From the NCBI RefSeq assembly GCF_000262755.1, contig NZ_AFEU01000001.1, forward strand, positions 1 through 64,000: DNA of 64,000 bases. Reading direction: 5' to 3'. Every line of letters begins with the position of its first letter. Positions within the stretch are counted from its first letter, which is position 1. Below are positions 19,816 to 28,546 of this stretch, one piece after another. The notes below the pieces were generated by a model, which was given only the letters and a program-made list of their open reading frames with translations, was not told where the DNA came from and made no database searches. Origin of the DNA: Bacillus methanolicus PB1 (GTDB lineage Bacteria > Bacillota > Bacilli > Bacillales > Cytobacillaceae). The position numbers and the translations under genes were made by a program.

Positions 19816-21222
19816 TTAAATATCAGCTAATACATTTAGAATAACAGTTTCTTCTTCTTCGGTAACGGTTCTTAAATCTAAATGAATTTCATCCTTTTGA
19901 ATTCTTACAATGATGGGCGGAGTACTTTCCATTCGAAGTTTTCGAGCAACCGACTCTGCCGAAAGCCGTGAATGAGTTAAGGTTATAACCTTTGTAGGCT
20001 GCTCTACATCCGGCATAGTCCCTCCCCCGACTTGAATTGTTCCGTCGGTAATTTTTCCGGAAAAATCTTCTGATAAATCAAAAAGACGGTCAAGGAAGCG
20101 TTTCGCTCTTTTTTCAAGAACATCCATCGGTATGAGCAAATCTCTTACAACAGGGATCTGTTTCAAACGGTCCTCACCCTTTAAATATTCCATCAACGTC
20201 CCTTCCAGTGCAGCTAACGTCATTTTATCCACACGAACGACCCGGGCCAGTTGGTGTTTTTTCAACCGGTCGATCAATTCTTTTTTTCCTGCAATAATGC
20301 CTGCTTGAGGGCCGCCGAGAAGCTTATCTCCGCTAAAAGAAACGAGATCAGCACCCATTTTTAATACTTCGCTTACGACAGGTTCTTCCCCGATTCCATG
20401 CTTTTGAAAATCATATAGCGCACCGCTTCCTAAATCTTCATAAAAGATCACTCCGGGATATTGTTTTTTTAACGAGGCGAGCTCCTCTGTTTCCACTGAT
20501 TTTGTAAAACCAATCACTTTAAAATTGCTTGTATGTACTTTTAAAATCATGGCGGTATTCTCGGAAATGGCTTTTTCGTAATCATACAAATGGGTCTTAT
20601 TCGTCGTCCCAACCTCAATCAGCTTTGCACCACTTTCTTCCATTATAGAAGATATTCGAAACGAACCGCCGATTTCCACAAGCTGGCCACGGGATACGAT
20701 GACTTCTTTCTCATTTGCTAACGCCCTTAAAATTAAATAAACAGCTGCTGCATTGTTATTTACAACCATTGCTGCCTCGGCACCGGTAATTTTTTTGATA
20801 AGCGATTCAGCATGGCTGTGCCGTGAACCTCTTTCTCCCTCTTCAATACTGTACTCGAGATTGGAATAATTCATCGCGATTTCCAGAACATGTCTCGCTG
20901 CTTCGTCACTCAATCTGGCTCTTCCCAGATTCGTATGTAAAATGGTTCCGGTTGCGTTTATTACTCGAACTAATGTATAGCTGTATTGCTTCTGAAACTT
21001 CTTTTCAAGAAGTTCAAATACAGAATTGGAAAATTCCGCAGTTCCCGGCAAATGACCCGCCCACGTTTCATTTATTAGTTTTTCCCTGACCTCTTTAATG
21101 ACTTCCTTTAAAAGGTTCGTTGCATGATTCAAATCAATCCCGTTCTCGCTCATCATTTTGACAAAACGACCATCTCTTTGGAATTCATGAACGGGAGGTA
21201 TGAAGCGCAGAAAGTGTTTCAC
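19816..21222 (-). CDS. selA: L-seryl-tRNA(Sec) selenium transferase SelA
   Basis: About 468 aa. PLP enzyme that converts Ser-tRNA(Sec) to Sec-tRNA(Sec) with selenophosphate. Family features: FLRFIPPVHEF at the N-terminus, INATGTILHTNLGRA, and the PLP-lysine motif SFSGDKLLGGPQAG near residue 297. I prefer GTG at 21222 because GGAGGG stands eight bases upstream and the protein then starts like other SelA; the ATG at 21258 has no ribosome binding site. Its partners selD and a selenoprotein gene are within 2 kb. selB and selC are not in the window. Confidence 0.95.
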   Translation of the reverse strand: MKHFLRFIPPVHEFQRDGRFVKMMSENGIDLNHATNLLKEVIKEVREKLINETWAGHLPGTAEFSNSVFELLEKKFQKQYSYTLVRVINATGTILHTNLGRARLSDEAARHVLEIAMNYSNLEYSIEEGERGSRHSHAESLIKKITGAEAAMVVNNNAAAVYLILRALANEKEVIVSRGQLVEIGGSFRISSIMEESGAKLIEVGTTNKTHLYDYEKAISENTAMILKVHTSNFKVIGFTKSVETEELASLKKQYPGVIFYEDLGSGALYDFQKHGIGEEPVVSEVLKMGADLVSFSGDKLLGGPQAGIIAGKKELIDRLKKHQLARVVRVDKMTLAALEGTLMEYLKGEDRLKQIPVVRDLLIPMDVLEKRAKRFLDRLFDLSEDFSGKITDGTIQVGGGTMPDVEQPTKVITLTHSRLSAESVARKLRMESTPPIIVRIQKDEIHLDLRTVTEEEETVILNVLADI

Positions 21223-21332
21223 TTCCGTATCCCTCCACAACAAGGTTTGCTGGTTCATTATACCATTTTCTTTATTTCTTTCACAAAGAAGATAAGTGTG
21301 AATAAGATAATGGAAACAAGGGGGTAAGAACG

Positions 21333-21722
21333 ATGGCTGATAAGAATGAGATGCAGCCTTACGATTTAGAAGCTATGGAAAAATGGCTGGAAAACTTCTT
21401 TCTTGATCCATTAACGAGCTATTTGGATCAGACAGCGTTTCGCGTCGATATTTTTGAAACAGAAACAGAAATCATTGTAGAAGCACTGCTCCCCGGCTAT
21501 GAGCCATCCCATTTAAGCGTTTATGTCGAAGACAATTCTCTTACCATTTCTGCAAATAATCAGCCAGCCAATATCGATCGTACCCGTATCCGCAAAATGG
21601 AATTCCCTTGTTCAATCATTAACAAACACATCCATGCGGTTTTTCAAAACGGAATCCTGGAAGTTTTTTTGTCAAAAACAACACCCGGTACAGGAAAAAA
21701 TCGAAAAATAACGATTGATTAA
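21333..21722 (+). CDS. Hsp20/alpha-crystallin-like small protein
   Basis: 129 aa. The central part (about 38-105) has the alpha-crystallin pattern: FRVDIFETETEIIVEALLPG, LTISANNQP and a final GILEVFLSK. It is shorter than usual Hsp20 chaperones and lacks an extended C-terminal I-x-I tail; such short forms in Bacillus include spore-coat associated CotM/CotP-type proteins, so a spore or stress role are both possible. The ribosome binding site AAGGGGG lies 10 bases ahead. It is divergent from selA. A hairpin (AAGAAAAG / CTTTTCTT) about five bases past the stop may terminate it. Confidence 0.75.
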   Translation: MADKNEMQPYDLEAMEKWLENFFLDPLTSYLDQTAFRVDIFETETEIIVEALLPGYEPSHLSVYVEDNSLTISANNQPANIDRTRIRKMEFPCSIINKHIHAVFQNGILEVFLSKTTPGTGKNRKITID

Positions 21723-21889
21723 GTAAAGAAAAGGCTGTTCGTCTTTTCTTATTTTGTTTATTTACATAAAATTGTTATTGTTCTCTTGTAAATAAGAAAT
21801 CTATTATTTAAAGTTGTTTTCATATATATTTATTATCTTACAAGAAAAAACAAGACCCCTTTCCAACATGCAAAGAGGTCTCAAATGAT

Positions 21890-22126
21890 TTATTCCTTCA
21901 TTTTTTCAATGATTTCACTGGCATTTGGAAAAACTCCGGTATCAAGTTTGGAGTAAATTTTCTCACCGTTTACAGTTACTTCAAATGCCCCGCCTGAACT
22001 TGGAATTAACTCCATTTTTTCAATGTCAGAACGGAAATGGTTAAACAGTTCTTCCGCGAAACTCGCGGCTTTCGGCGCGTAATTTCATTTCATGCAAAAC
22101 TCGACACTTACTTGATACTTTTTCAT
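21890..22126 (-). CDS. Rdx/SelW-like selenoprotein with in-frame UGA (Sec)
   Basis: 78 aa if TGA at 22087-22085 is read as selenocysteine. The protein begins MKKYQVSVEFCMK-Sec-NYAPKA, i.e. the CxxU redox motif of the Rdx (SelW/SelT/SelH) family, and continues with LIPSSGGAFEVTVNGE and DTGVFP, the conserved family motifs. With UGA as stop it would be a 13-residue stub. GAGGAGG lies seven bases before the ATG. A compact hairpin follows the UGA (22068-22054). The family is thioredoxin-like and thought to act in thiol redox reactions. It is divergent from selD. Confidence 0.88.
22054..22068 (-). promoter_or_regulatory. candidate bacterial SECIS of the Rdx selenoprotein
   Basis: Perfect six-base-pair hairpin CCGCGA-GTT-TCGCGG on the minus strand, starting 19 bases after the first base of the UGA codon. 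The distance is right for a bacterial SECIS element recognised by SelB. Confidence 0.65.
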
Positions 22127-22261
22127 CAATAATCCTCCTCGTTAAAGATCGCTTTTTAAATTTCGTGAATTTTCCAATATGTGAATAGTTATATTTTATT
22201 ACAAGCACTATTCATGTGCAAACCCAAAACGTTCTAATTAGGCTTTAAAGCGCCTTAAAAG

Positions 22262-22283
22262 GTATAATGATTATGGGAGGTGG
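22262..22283 (+). promoter_or_regulatory. selD -10 element and ribosome binding site
   Basis: TATAAT at 22263-22268 lies a short distance before the ribosome binding site GGGAGGTGG (22275-22283), which decides the TTG start of selD at 22290. A -35 box is not clear. Confidence 0.4.
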
Positions 22284-22289
22284 AATAAG

Positions 22290-23342
22290 TTGAGTGAACA
22301 TGAAAAAATCCGGTTAACATCTCTTTCAACGAAAGCTGGCTGAGGATGCAAAATTGGTCCTGAGGACCTGGCGCAAGTTTTGCGCCGTTTACCGGCACAG
22401 GAACCTGTTCCTGAACTTTTAGTCGGCCATGAAACATCAGATGATGCAGGTGTTTATCGTTTGACTGATTCAATCGCTTTAATACAAACAATTGATTATT
22501 TTACACCAATTGTTGATGATCCTTATATGTTCGGCCAAATCGCTGCTGCGAATGCACTTAGTGATGTATATGCGATGGGCGGAGAACCGAAAACCGTCTT
22601 AAATTTAGTGGGTTATCCAATTAAAAAGCTCGGACCCGAAATGTTGTCCGAAATATTAAGAGGTGCTGCAGATAAGGTTAAAGAAGCGGGTGCGATCACT
22701 GTAGGAGGCCACTCCATTGATGACCAGGAGCCAAAATTCGGATTGTCTGTCACAGGAATCGCCCACCCTGATCATATATGGAAAAACGTCGGGGCGAAGC
22801 CGGGAGATGTTCTTGTATTAACGAAACCGATCGGAGTCGGGATTATCACGACCGGAATTAAAAGGTCTGCCGTAACTGCTAAACAAGAAGAAGAAGTAAC
22901 AAAATGGATGGCGATGCTGAACAAAGAAGCGGCAGCCGTATTAAAATCGTTTCATCCTCATTCCGTTACAGATGTAACAGGTTTCGGGCTTCTCGGCCAT
23001 GCAAGTGAAATGGCAAAGGGCAGCAATGTCAGCTTTGAGATTACCCTATCATATGTACCTGTTCTTGAAGGTACATATGAATTAGCTGAAAAAGGCGTCG
23101 TACCGGGCGGGTCAAAATCCAACCATAAATGGCTGCAAAATGATGTTCAATATGAGGATCTTTCACTTGAAGAACAAATTGTGTTATGTGATGCCATCAC
23201 ATCAGGCGGACTCCTCGTTTCTCTTGAAAAAGAAGAAGCCGAAAAATATGTTGTTGAGCTTCATAAACATGGCCTGATTTCAGCGGGCATTATTGGACAA
23301 GTTACAGAAAGAAAAGACAAACTTATTTACGTAAAAAGGTGA
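22290..23342 (+). CDS. selD: selenide, water dikinase SelD, itself a selenoprotein
   Basis: 350 aa with TGA at 22341-22343 read as Sec. SelD makes selenophosphate from selenide and ATP, the selenium donor for SelA. The Sec lies at the catalytic position in AG-Sec-GCKIGPEDL, where other SelD proteins carry Cys or Sec. Later motifs are intact: TIDYFTPIVDDP, ANALSDVYAMGG, GGHSIDDQEPKFG and DVTGFGLLGH. The start is TTG behind GGGAGGTGG. A search that ends at stop codons would begin only at 22380 and lose the active site. Two hairpins follow the UGA. Confidence 0.95.
22356..22386 (+). promoter_or_regulatory. candidate SECIS region of selD
   Basis: Two perfect hairpins after the UGA: GGTCC-TGA-GGACC (22356-22368) and GGCGCAA-GTT-TTGCGCC (22370-22386). 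The second has the same GTT loop as the hairpin in the Rdx selenoprotein gene but sits further from UGA (29 versus 19 bases), so which one SelB reads is open. Confidence 0.6.
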
Positions 23343-23365
23343 AATCGCTGCGATTTCACCTTTTT
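23333..23365 (+). terminator. selD terminator
   Basis: AAAAAGGTGAAATCG / CGATTTCACCTTTTT with a three-base loop; a strong intrinsic terminator overlapping the selD stop codon. Confidence 0.85.
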
Positions 23366-23461
23366 CCATTTGACATTTCGTTATTTTCATGGATTTTTTT
23401 CGAAAAAAAGCCGTTTTTTAACTTAAAGATGCGGGTTTGCCCGCTCTGAATCATAATAAAA

Positions 23462-23960
23462 GGTAGGATATGAGCCTTTATTCTGACTTATGAGCCTTTA
23501 TTTTGATATATGAGCCTTCATTTGATTTTATGAGTCTTGATTTTGATTTATGAGCTTTCATTCTAATATATGAGTCTTCATCTCGATTTATCAGCCCTTA
23601 TCCTGATTTATGAGCCGTCAGCCTGATTTGTGGCCTTCATCCTGACTTATGACCCTTCACCACGATTTATGGCCTTAACCCGATTTCTGTGCCTTCACTC
23701 CGATTCATGCGCCTTCGTCCCGATTTCTGTGCCTTCACTCCGATTCATGCGCCTTCGTCCCGATTTCTGTGCCTTCACCCGATTTCTGTGCCTTCACCCG
23801 ATTTCTGTGCCTTCACCCGATTTCTGTGCCTTCACTCCGATTTATGTGCCTTCGTCCCGATTTATGAGCCGTCACCCCGATTTATGCCCCTTCACACCGA
23901 TTTATAAACCGTAAGCCCGATAAATAAGCCGTCATCCCGATATATTTAGCTTTCACTCTT
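23462..23960. repeat. tandem array of about 25 units, 20-bp period
   Basis: Units of the form CCCGATTTATGAGCCTTCAT repeat from 23462 to about 23960. The first eight TGAGCC-type cores are spaced exactly 20 bp (23471, 23491, 23511, 23531, 23551, 23571, 23591, 23611), later ones 19 or 20 bp. A short stretch (23690-23790) alternates two variants. It is not CRISPR: there are no unique spacers. It fills the space between selD and tdh; no gene is called within it. Confidence 0.88.
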
Positions 23961-24005
23961 ATAATTAACTATAAAAGAACCTGGCCTTAAGCCCGGACTT
24001 CATCA

Positions 24006-24956
24006 TCATACTACTAATATCTGTCTTAATTTCTGAAGCATATCTTCCGTCATTTTTGCTAGATCGTATTCTGCTTTAAAGCCCCATTCTTCCGCAGCGG
24101 CAGACGCATCCAAAGAGTTTGGCCAGCTGTCTGCAATACTTTGGCGGACAGGATCAACGTCGTATGTTATCTCAAATCCGGGAATATGCTTTCGTATCTC
24201 AGCAGCAATTTCTTCCGGATCAACGCTCATTGCTGTCACGTTAAACGAATTTCGGTGCTTTAACTTGGACCCGTCAGCCTCCATTAAAGTGATAATCGCG
24301 TTTAACGCATCCGGCATGTACATCATATCCATATATGTTCCTTTATTAATATAAGAAGTATACTTGCCGTTCTTGATTGCTTCGTAATAAATTTCAACTG
24401 CATAATCCGTCGTTCCTCCGCCCGGCGTCGTTACATAAGAGATGAGGCCGGGAAACCTCAAACCCCTCGTATCTAAACCGAAACGGTGGAAGTAATAATC
24501 CGCTAACAATTCCCCTGCGACTTTATTTATGCCGTACATCGTTGTCGGCCTCTGTACTGTATCCTGAGGGGTATTATTTTTAGGAGTAGACGGCCCGAAA
24601 GCCCCGATCGAACTCGGGGTAAAGAATTGACAGCCTAGCTCTCGTGCTGTTTCAAGCGCATTCATTAATCCCCCCATATTCAAATTCCAGGCAAATACGG
24701 GGTTGTACTCTGCTGTTGCCGATAATATAGCAGCCATATGAATGATCGTGTCCGCTTTAAACTGTTTTGCCGTTTCAGCCATTTTTCTTCCATCTGTTAC
24801 ATCGACGACCGCAAATGGACCGTTTTGTGCTGCCTCACTGTCATTCTTTCGAATATCGGTAGCCATTACATTATCAGTGCCGTAACTTTCTCTTAACATG
24901 ACCGTTAACTCAGATCCGATTTGTCCTAAGGCGCCTGTTATAAAAATACGTTTCAT
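24006..24956 (-). CDS. tdh: L-threonine 3-dehydrogenase, NAD-dependent epimerase type
   Basis: 316 aa short-chain dehydrogenase of the extended NAD epimerase class. It has the N-terminal NAD motif GALGQIGSE and the catalytic YxxxK in [10 protein letters not shown] near residue 140. Epimerase-type threonine dehydrogenases oxidise L-threonine to 2-amino-3-oxobutyrate, which the neighbouring Kbl cleaves to glycine and acetyl-CoA; the pairing supports this specificity over a sugar epimerase. It follows kbl on the same strand after 261 bases. Confidence 0.88.
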   Translation of the reverse strand: MKRIFITGALGQIGSELTVMLRESYGTDNVMATDIRKNDSEAAQNGPFAVVDVTDGRKMAETAKQFKADTIIHMAAILSATAEYNPVFAWNLNMGGLMNALETARELGCQFFTPSSIGAFGPSTPKNNTPQDTVQRPTTMYGINKVAGELLADYYFHRFGLDTRGLRFPGLISYVTTPGGGTTDYAVEIYYEAIKNGKYTSYINKGTYMDMMYMPDALNAIITLMEADGSKLKHRNSFNVTAMSVDPEEIAAEIRKHIPGFEITYDVDPVRQSIADSWPNSLDASAAAEEWGFKAEYDLAKMTEDMLQKLRQILVV

Positions 24957-25132
24957 GCTGTCTCCTCCGTCTATCTCCCGTTAAATCAAATCTGGCAAAA
25001 AAAATGAGTTGGTACAAAATTCTAATTCTCTATCTTTGAAACGCTCTTTTCTAAAAGCTTGTTGCATTTAGAAAAACCGTGAGTTGCTTAATGTCTGTTC
25101 CCATCAAGCGCAGCGTGCATTCACAGCAAAAC

Positions 25133-25151
25133 GGAAATCCTATAGATTTCC
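25133..25151. terminator. hairpin between kbl and tdh
   Basis: Inverted repeat GGAAATC / GATTTCC with a five-base loop, in the 261-base gap. On the minus strand it is followed by GTTTTG, a weak terminator or processing site. Nothing else is seen in the gap. Confidence 0.35.
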
Positions 25152-25217
25152 ATATTTTTCATAGAACAAATGTTCTTGTATTACATTAGCAACAATATCT
25201 GCGAAAAGAGCCAAAAA

Positions 25218-26405
25218 TTAAATAATACCCATTTCCTTGCCGACTTTTTCATATACTGCAATCGCTCGGTCGAGCATTTCTTTTGTATGAGCGGCAGAAG
25301 GCATATTGCGCACTCTTCCCGTTCCTCTTGGCACTGTCGGGAACACGATTGATTTTGCATAAACACCCTCTTCATTCAGCCGTTTGCTGAATTCCTGTGT
25401 CCTCACTTCGTCTCCAATAATACAAGGAGTAATCGGTGTTTCACTGTTTCCGATATCAAATCCTAAATCTTTTAATCCTTTTTTCAAATAATTAGCTTTT
25501 TCCCAAAGGCGCTCATTCAGCTCTGTGCTGTCCATCAAAATTTCAATTGAGCGGATGGATGCCGCAACATCTGCCGGTGTCAAAGAAGTAGAGAACAAGA
25601 ATGGACGGCTTCGAACTTTTAACCAATCAATTAATTCTTTTTTGCCGGCAACATATCCGCCGACGACTCCGATTGCCTTCGAAAGAGTTCCAATTTGGAA
25701 ATCAATTTTATTTTGAAGTCCAAAATGTTTTACCGTTCCGGCTCCTTTTCCCAACACCCCTGAGCCATGAGCATCATCAACATACGTAATCAAATCGAAC
25801 TCTTCAGCAATTTCGACGATCTCAGGAAGCTTTGCAATGTCTCCGTCCATCGAGAAAACACCGTCTGTTATGACCATAATCTTATTATATTGACCCGATT
25901 CCTTAGCCTCTTTTGCTTTTGCGCGCAAATCGTCCATATCCGAATGGTTAAATCGGATAATTTTCGCTTTTGACAAACGGCATCCGTCGATAATTGAAGC
26001 ATGGTTCAATTCATCAGAAAGGATCGCATCATTTTTATCCATCACAGCCGAAATGGCCGCCATATTACAATTAAATCCGGATTGATAGGCGATGGCCGCC
26101 TCTGTACCTTTGAATTCAGCCAGCTTTTCTTCAAGCTTTACATGAAGTTCCAACGTTCCATTAATCGTCCGGACGGCTCCTGCCCCCACACCGTAACGAT
26201 TAATAGCATCGATAGCTGCGCCTTTTAACCTTTCATCTGTTGCCAAGCCTAAGTAGTTATTTGAAGAAAGATTGACAAGTTCCTTCCCATTAATTGTAAT
26301 CATCGGCCCGTTTGGACTTTCAAGAGGATCAATGACGTTGTATAGGCCTCTGGTTTTTAGATCTTCTAAATTTTCTTTCAAAAATTGTTCCAATTTAATT
26401 GACAC
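25218..26405 (-). CDS. kbl: glycine C-acetyltransferase (2-amino-3-ketobutyrate CoA ligase)
   Basis: 395 aa PLP enzyme of the alpha-oxoamine synthase family, normal length. It converts 2-amino-3-oxobutyrate and CoA to glycine and acetyl-CoA, completing threonine breakdown with Tdh. Seen: [14 protein letters not shown] near the N-terminus, [12 protein letters not shown], and the PLP lysine in [12 protein letters not shown] near residue 241. Start GTG at 26405 behind GGAGGT. The related BioF and HemA enzymes are less likely given the tdh neighbour. Confidence 0.93.
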   Translation of the reverse strand: MSIKLEQFLKENLEDLKTRGLYNVIDPLESPNGPMITINGKELVNLSSNNYLGLATDERLKGAAIDAINRYGVGAGAVRTINGTLELHVKLEEKLAEFKGTEAAIAYQSGFNCNMAAISAVMDKNDAILSDELNHASIIDGCRLSKAKIIRFNHSDMDDLRAKAKEAKESGQYNKIMVITDGVFSMDGDIAKLPEIVEIAEEFDLITYVDDAHGSGVLGKGAGTVKHFGLQNKIDFQIGTLSKAIGVVGGYVAGKKELIDWLKVRSRPFLFSTSLTPADVAASIRSIEILMDSTELNERLWEKANYLKKGLKDLGFDIGNSETPITPCIIGDEVRTQEFSKRLNEEGVYAKSIVFPTVPRGTGRVRNMPSAAHTKEMLDRAIAVYEKVGKEMGII

Positions 26406-26514
26406 GCAATAAACCTCCTATCTTTATTGCCGCCGCAAAAAATACAAATGTATTTTTAGAGTGGACAATATTTTGTTATGTAACACTTTACTAATAAAGA
26501 TTTCTGTCATATTA

Positions 26515-26607
26515 CTATATCATATTTTTTACTTTGTGCATATATAGAGGACACAATTCAAAAGTTCGTTCTTTAATTTCGTATCCAAGAATTTCAATTT
26601 CGTACAT
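26515..26607 (-). CDS. possible 30-aa peptide upstream of kbl
   Basis: Starts MYEIEILGYEIKER, with CTGGAG nine bases ahead of the ATG. No family recognised; it may be a chance frame. The remaining bases up to kbl show nothing. Confidence 0.2.
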   Translation of the reverse strand: MYEIEILGYEIKERTFELCPLYMHKVKNMI

Positions 26608-26641
26608 AAAAACCAACTCCAGTTTATAGGTTAAAATCAGA

Positions 26642-26669
26642 AGCCCAGCGGCAACGACTGGGCTTTTTT
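26642..26669. terminator. terminator hairpin
   Basis: AGCCCAG / CTGGGCT with a nine-base loop followed by TTTTT on the plus strand. It lies about 90 bases past the end of the ParM/ParR-like pair, which runs on the minus strand, so it may act in both directions. Confidence 0.6.
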
Positions 26670-26761
26670 ATATACATATGAAAGACTATCGGACAGATTA
26701 CAACAGTTTTTACAAGATGACTTACAATAATGTAAACCTTAGCCTTTGTTGACTCATTTCG

Positions 26762-27142
26762 TTATCCTCCAAATGCTTCAAGAACGTCCTCAACTTCTTT
26801 TAAATCAACAGATTTAGGTGTCAAATTTTGATTATTAGAATCAAAAGATTGTGGTGAATGATTCATAGGAATGTAGCCATGTTCAATCATCCTCTTAATT
26901 TCCGATAGTTCATGTAAAATTTCCTCAGTCACTCCATTGGCCGCTTTTGGTTTTAGATATTGATTTAATGCTGAAAAAACAAGATGAATAAGTGTACTGT
27001 TATTTGCATGGTATTCAATTTGTTCCTGAAGTTTTTGGGAAACAGAATGTGTCTCACCTGTTTTTACATCAATGAATTTATCAGGAATCGATATTGCAAT
27101 TTTATTGATATAATCGGTATAAGTTTTCAGCATATCAATCAT
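26762..27142 (-). CDS. small ParR-like partner of the actin-like protein
   Basis: 126 aa, overlapping the end of the actin-like gene by four bases (ATGA), which implies translational coupling. The sequence has an N-terminal helical part (LKTYTDYINKIAISIPDKFI), a middle with HANNSTLIHLVFSALNQYL and a polar tail ending KEVEDVLEAFGG. Small proteins in this position in ParMRC-type systems are DNA-binding adaptors linking the centromere to the filament. I do not recognise the family directly, and the ParR role is inferred from position and size. Confidence 0.6.
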   Translation of the reverse strand: MIDMLKTYTDYINKIAISIPDKFIDVKTGETHSVSQKLQEQIEYHANNSTLIHLVFSALNQYLKPKAANGVTEEILHELSEIKRMIEHGYIPMNHSPQSFDSNNQNLTPKSVDLKEVEDVLEAFGG

Positions 27143-28329
27143 CCTTTAGTTGAAACTAACTCAGCAAATGTCCCGTGTTGTTTCTTTAAATGATTCATTT
27201 TCGCTAGAATCATGAGTCCAAGTACATTTAATTTTTCCAAGTCTTCAGGGAACATTAGTTCAATCGGGCGTCCTCTTTCAGCCCATTTAACTGCCGCTTC
27301 CTGAATTTGTCTTTTGGCTAGTTTAGCGGCTCCTCCAACAGCAATATATTTAACTGCACCCTTTATTTCATTCGAACTGCTGCGTACCCGATCAAAATGT
27401 TCAAGGTATTTGATGGCCATTAATTTTAACTGCGGAATGATATACTTACTAATATCCTTTCTGACACCTGCGAAAGGTTCAACGTACCATTCCGAAGGGC
27501 CTGCAGCTAATTTTTCCTCCAGTTCGGATCGGGAGTCAAATTTATACAATTCATTTTTACTAACTTTTTGAATGATATTATCAAGAAATTGGTTGATCCC
27601 GAATGGTTCTCCTTCTACCGAAGCAACAGGTTTATTATTCTTAATCCCAACAAAATCAACGGAGTCTCCACCCAAGTCACCGATGATGATGCCTTTCCGT
27701 GAATCTTTAACAAGGGAATCATCTTTAATTGCTAATGTTTCCTGGTCACGAGTCAGCCCTAAATAGGCACATGCTCCTTCTGCACCTACGATCACATCAT
27801 TTACATCGATTTTTACAACTATTTCTTTAGGTTCAGGGATTCCCGGCACCTTATGAACGATAATTGTATGCGTCCCTATTAAGCGCTGTTTTAACAGTTC
27901 TTTTTTCTCCTTATATTGGGTGGTTGGCAATGAAACAGCCAATTGATCGATTTCATAAAAAATCTCAGTGTCATTGGGATTTGCCAAAAGCGCATGGTAG
28001 GCTGCAATTCCAAAAAGAAGAATATAAGTTCGATCCTCTTCTGCTTTTTGATTATTAAAAGAGGTCAGACTTACGTTCCGCTGCCTCGTTGCAGATTTTC
28101 CTATATAATAAATTTCTCTATTATCTTTGAAAGCCTGACTCTTCACTTCAACAATTAGATTTTCCTCAAGAACCACGTCTTCCTCATCATACGGTTTTTC
28201 ATAGAATTCATCATCAAACAAAGCGATTGCATTAGGCATTTGGTATTCAAATACCGTTCCATGATCAGAGGCTAGTACTTTGTACCAGCTGTTCCCTATA
28301 TCAACGGCAAAAAAATTATGTCTCTCCAT
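27139..28329 (-). CDS. ParM-like actin ATPase
   Basis: 396 aa. Actin/Hsp70 fold motifs are present in order: phosphate-1 VDIGNSWYKV at residues 9-18, phosphate-2 IIGDLGGDSVDFVG near 235, and the adenosine motif YIAVGGAAKLAKR near 330. ParM-type proteins form dynamic filaments that move plasmids. Here the gene sits on what looks like a chromosome beside spore-surface genes. The start at 28329 is set by GGAGGAGG five bases ahead; 31 upstream in-frame codons lack support. A CATAGGATT just upstream resembles a sigma-K -10 with one mismatch. Confidence 0.85.
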   Translation of the reverse strand: MERHNFFAVDIGNSWYKVLASDHGTVFEYQMPNAIALFDDEFYEKPYDEEDVVLEENLIVEVKSQAFKDNREIYYIGKSATRQRNVSLTSFNNQKAEEDRTYILLFGIAAYHALLANPNDTEIFYEIDQLAVSLPTTQYKEKKELLKQRLIGTHTIIVHKVPGIPEPKEIVVKIDVNDVIVGAEGACAYLGLTRDQETLAIKDDSLVKDSRKGIIIGDLGGDSVDFVGIKNNKPVASVEGEPFGINQFLDNIIQKVSKNELYKFDSRSELEEKLAAGPSEWYVEPFAGVRKDISKYIIPQLKLMAIKYLEHFDRVRSSSNEIKGAVKYIAVGGAAKLAKRQIQEAAVKWAERGRPIELMFPEDLEKLNVLGLMILAKMNHLKKQHGTFAELVSTKG

Positions 28330-28504
28330 GTTATCCTCCTCCTTTTGAATCCTATGCACGTAGGGAGATTCTGTGTGCAAGTACCTAAACATAATTCTTA
28401 AAACTAAATATATTTTCCTCATTTTTTTATTGTTTTTCTATATAAAAACCCACAAAATCCACGATTATACTGCTTCATTCATCTATGCTTAATATCTTCA
28501 AACG

Positions 28505-28513
28505 CATACGATA
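28505..28513 (+). promoter_or_regulatory. sigma-K type -10 element
   Basis: CATACGATA, a perfect CATANNNTA, 34 bases before the ATG at 28547. The same 12 bases GCATACGATAAA occur upstream of the next gene. A -35 AC is not clear here. Confidence 0.55.
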
Positions 28514-28546
28514 AATTGAACGACCAATTAAAAAGGAGGAATACTA

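Noticed and set aside
22255..22491. Minus-strand frame opposite the 5' end of selD
   Set aside because: It overlaps the well-supported Sec-containing start of selD and has no features of a gene.
23630..23914. Two overlapping Cys/Phe-rich frames in the 20-bp array
   Set aside because: They are translations of the repeat in two frames; no start signal.
23462..23960. CRISPR array
   Set aside because: The period is only 20 bp, there are no unique spacers, and no cas genes are present in the window.
24957..25217. tRNA-Sec (selC) or riboswitch between kbl and tdh or elsewhere in the selenium region
   Set aside because: I looked for a long-acceptor tRNA fold with CCA-type end and found none; only a short hairpin is present.
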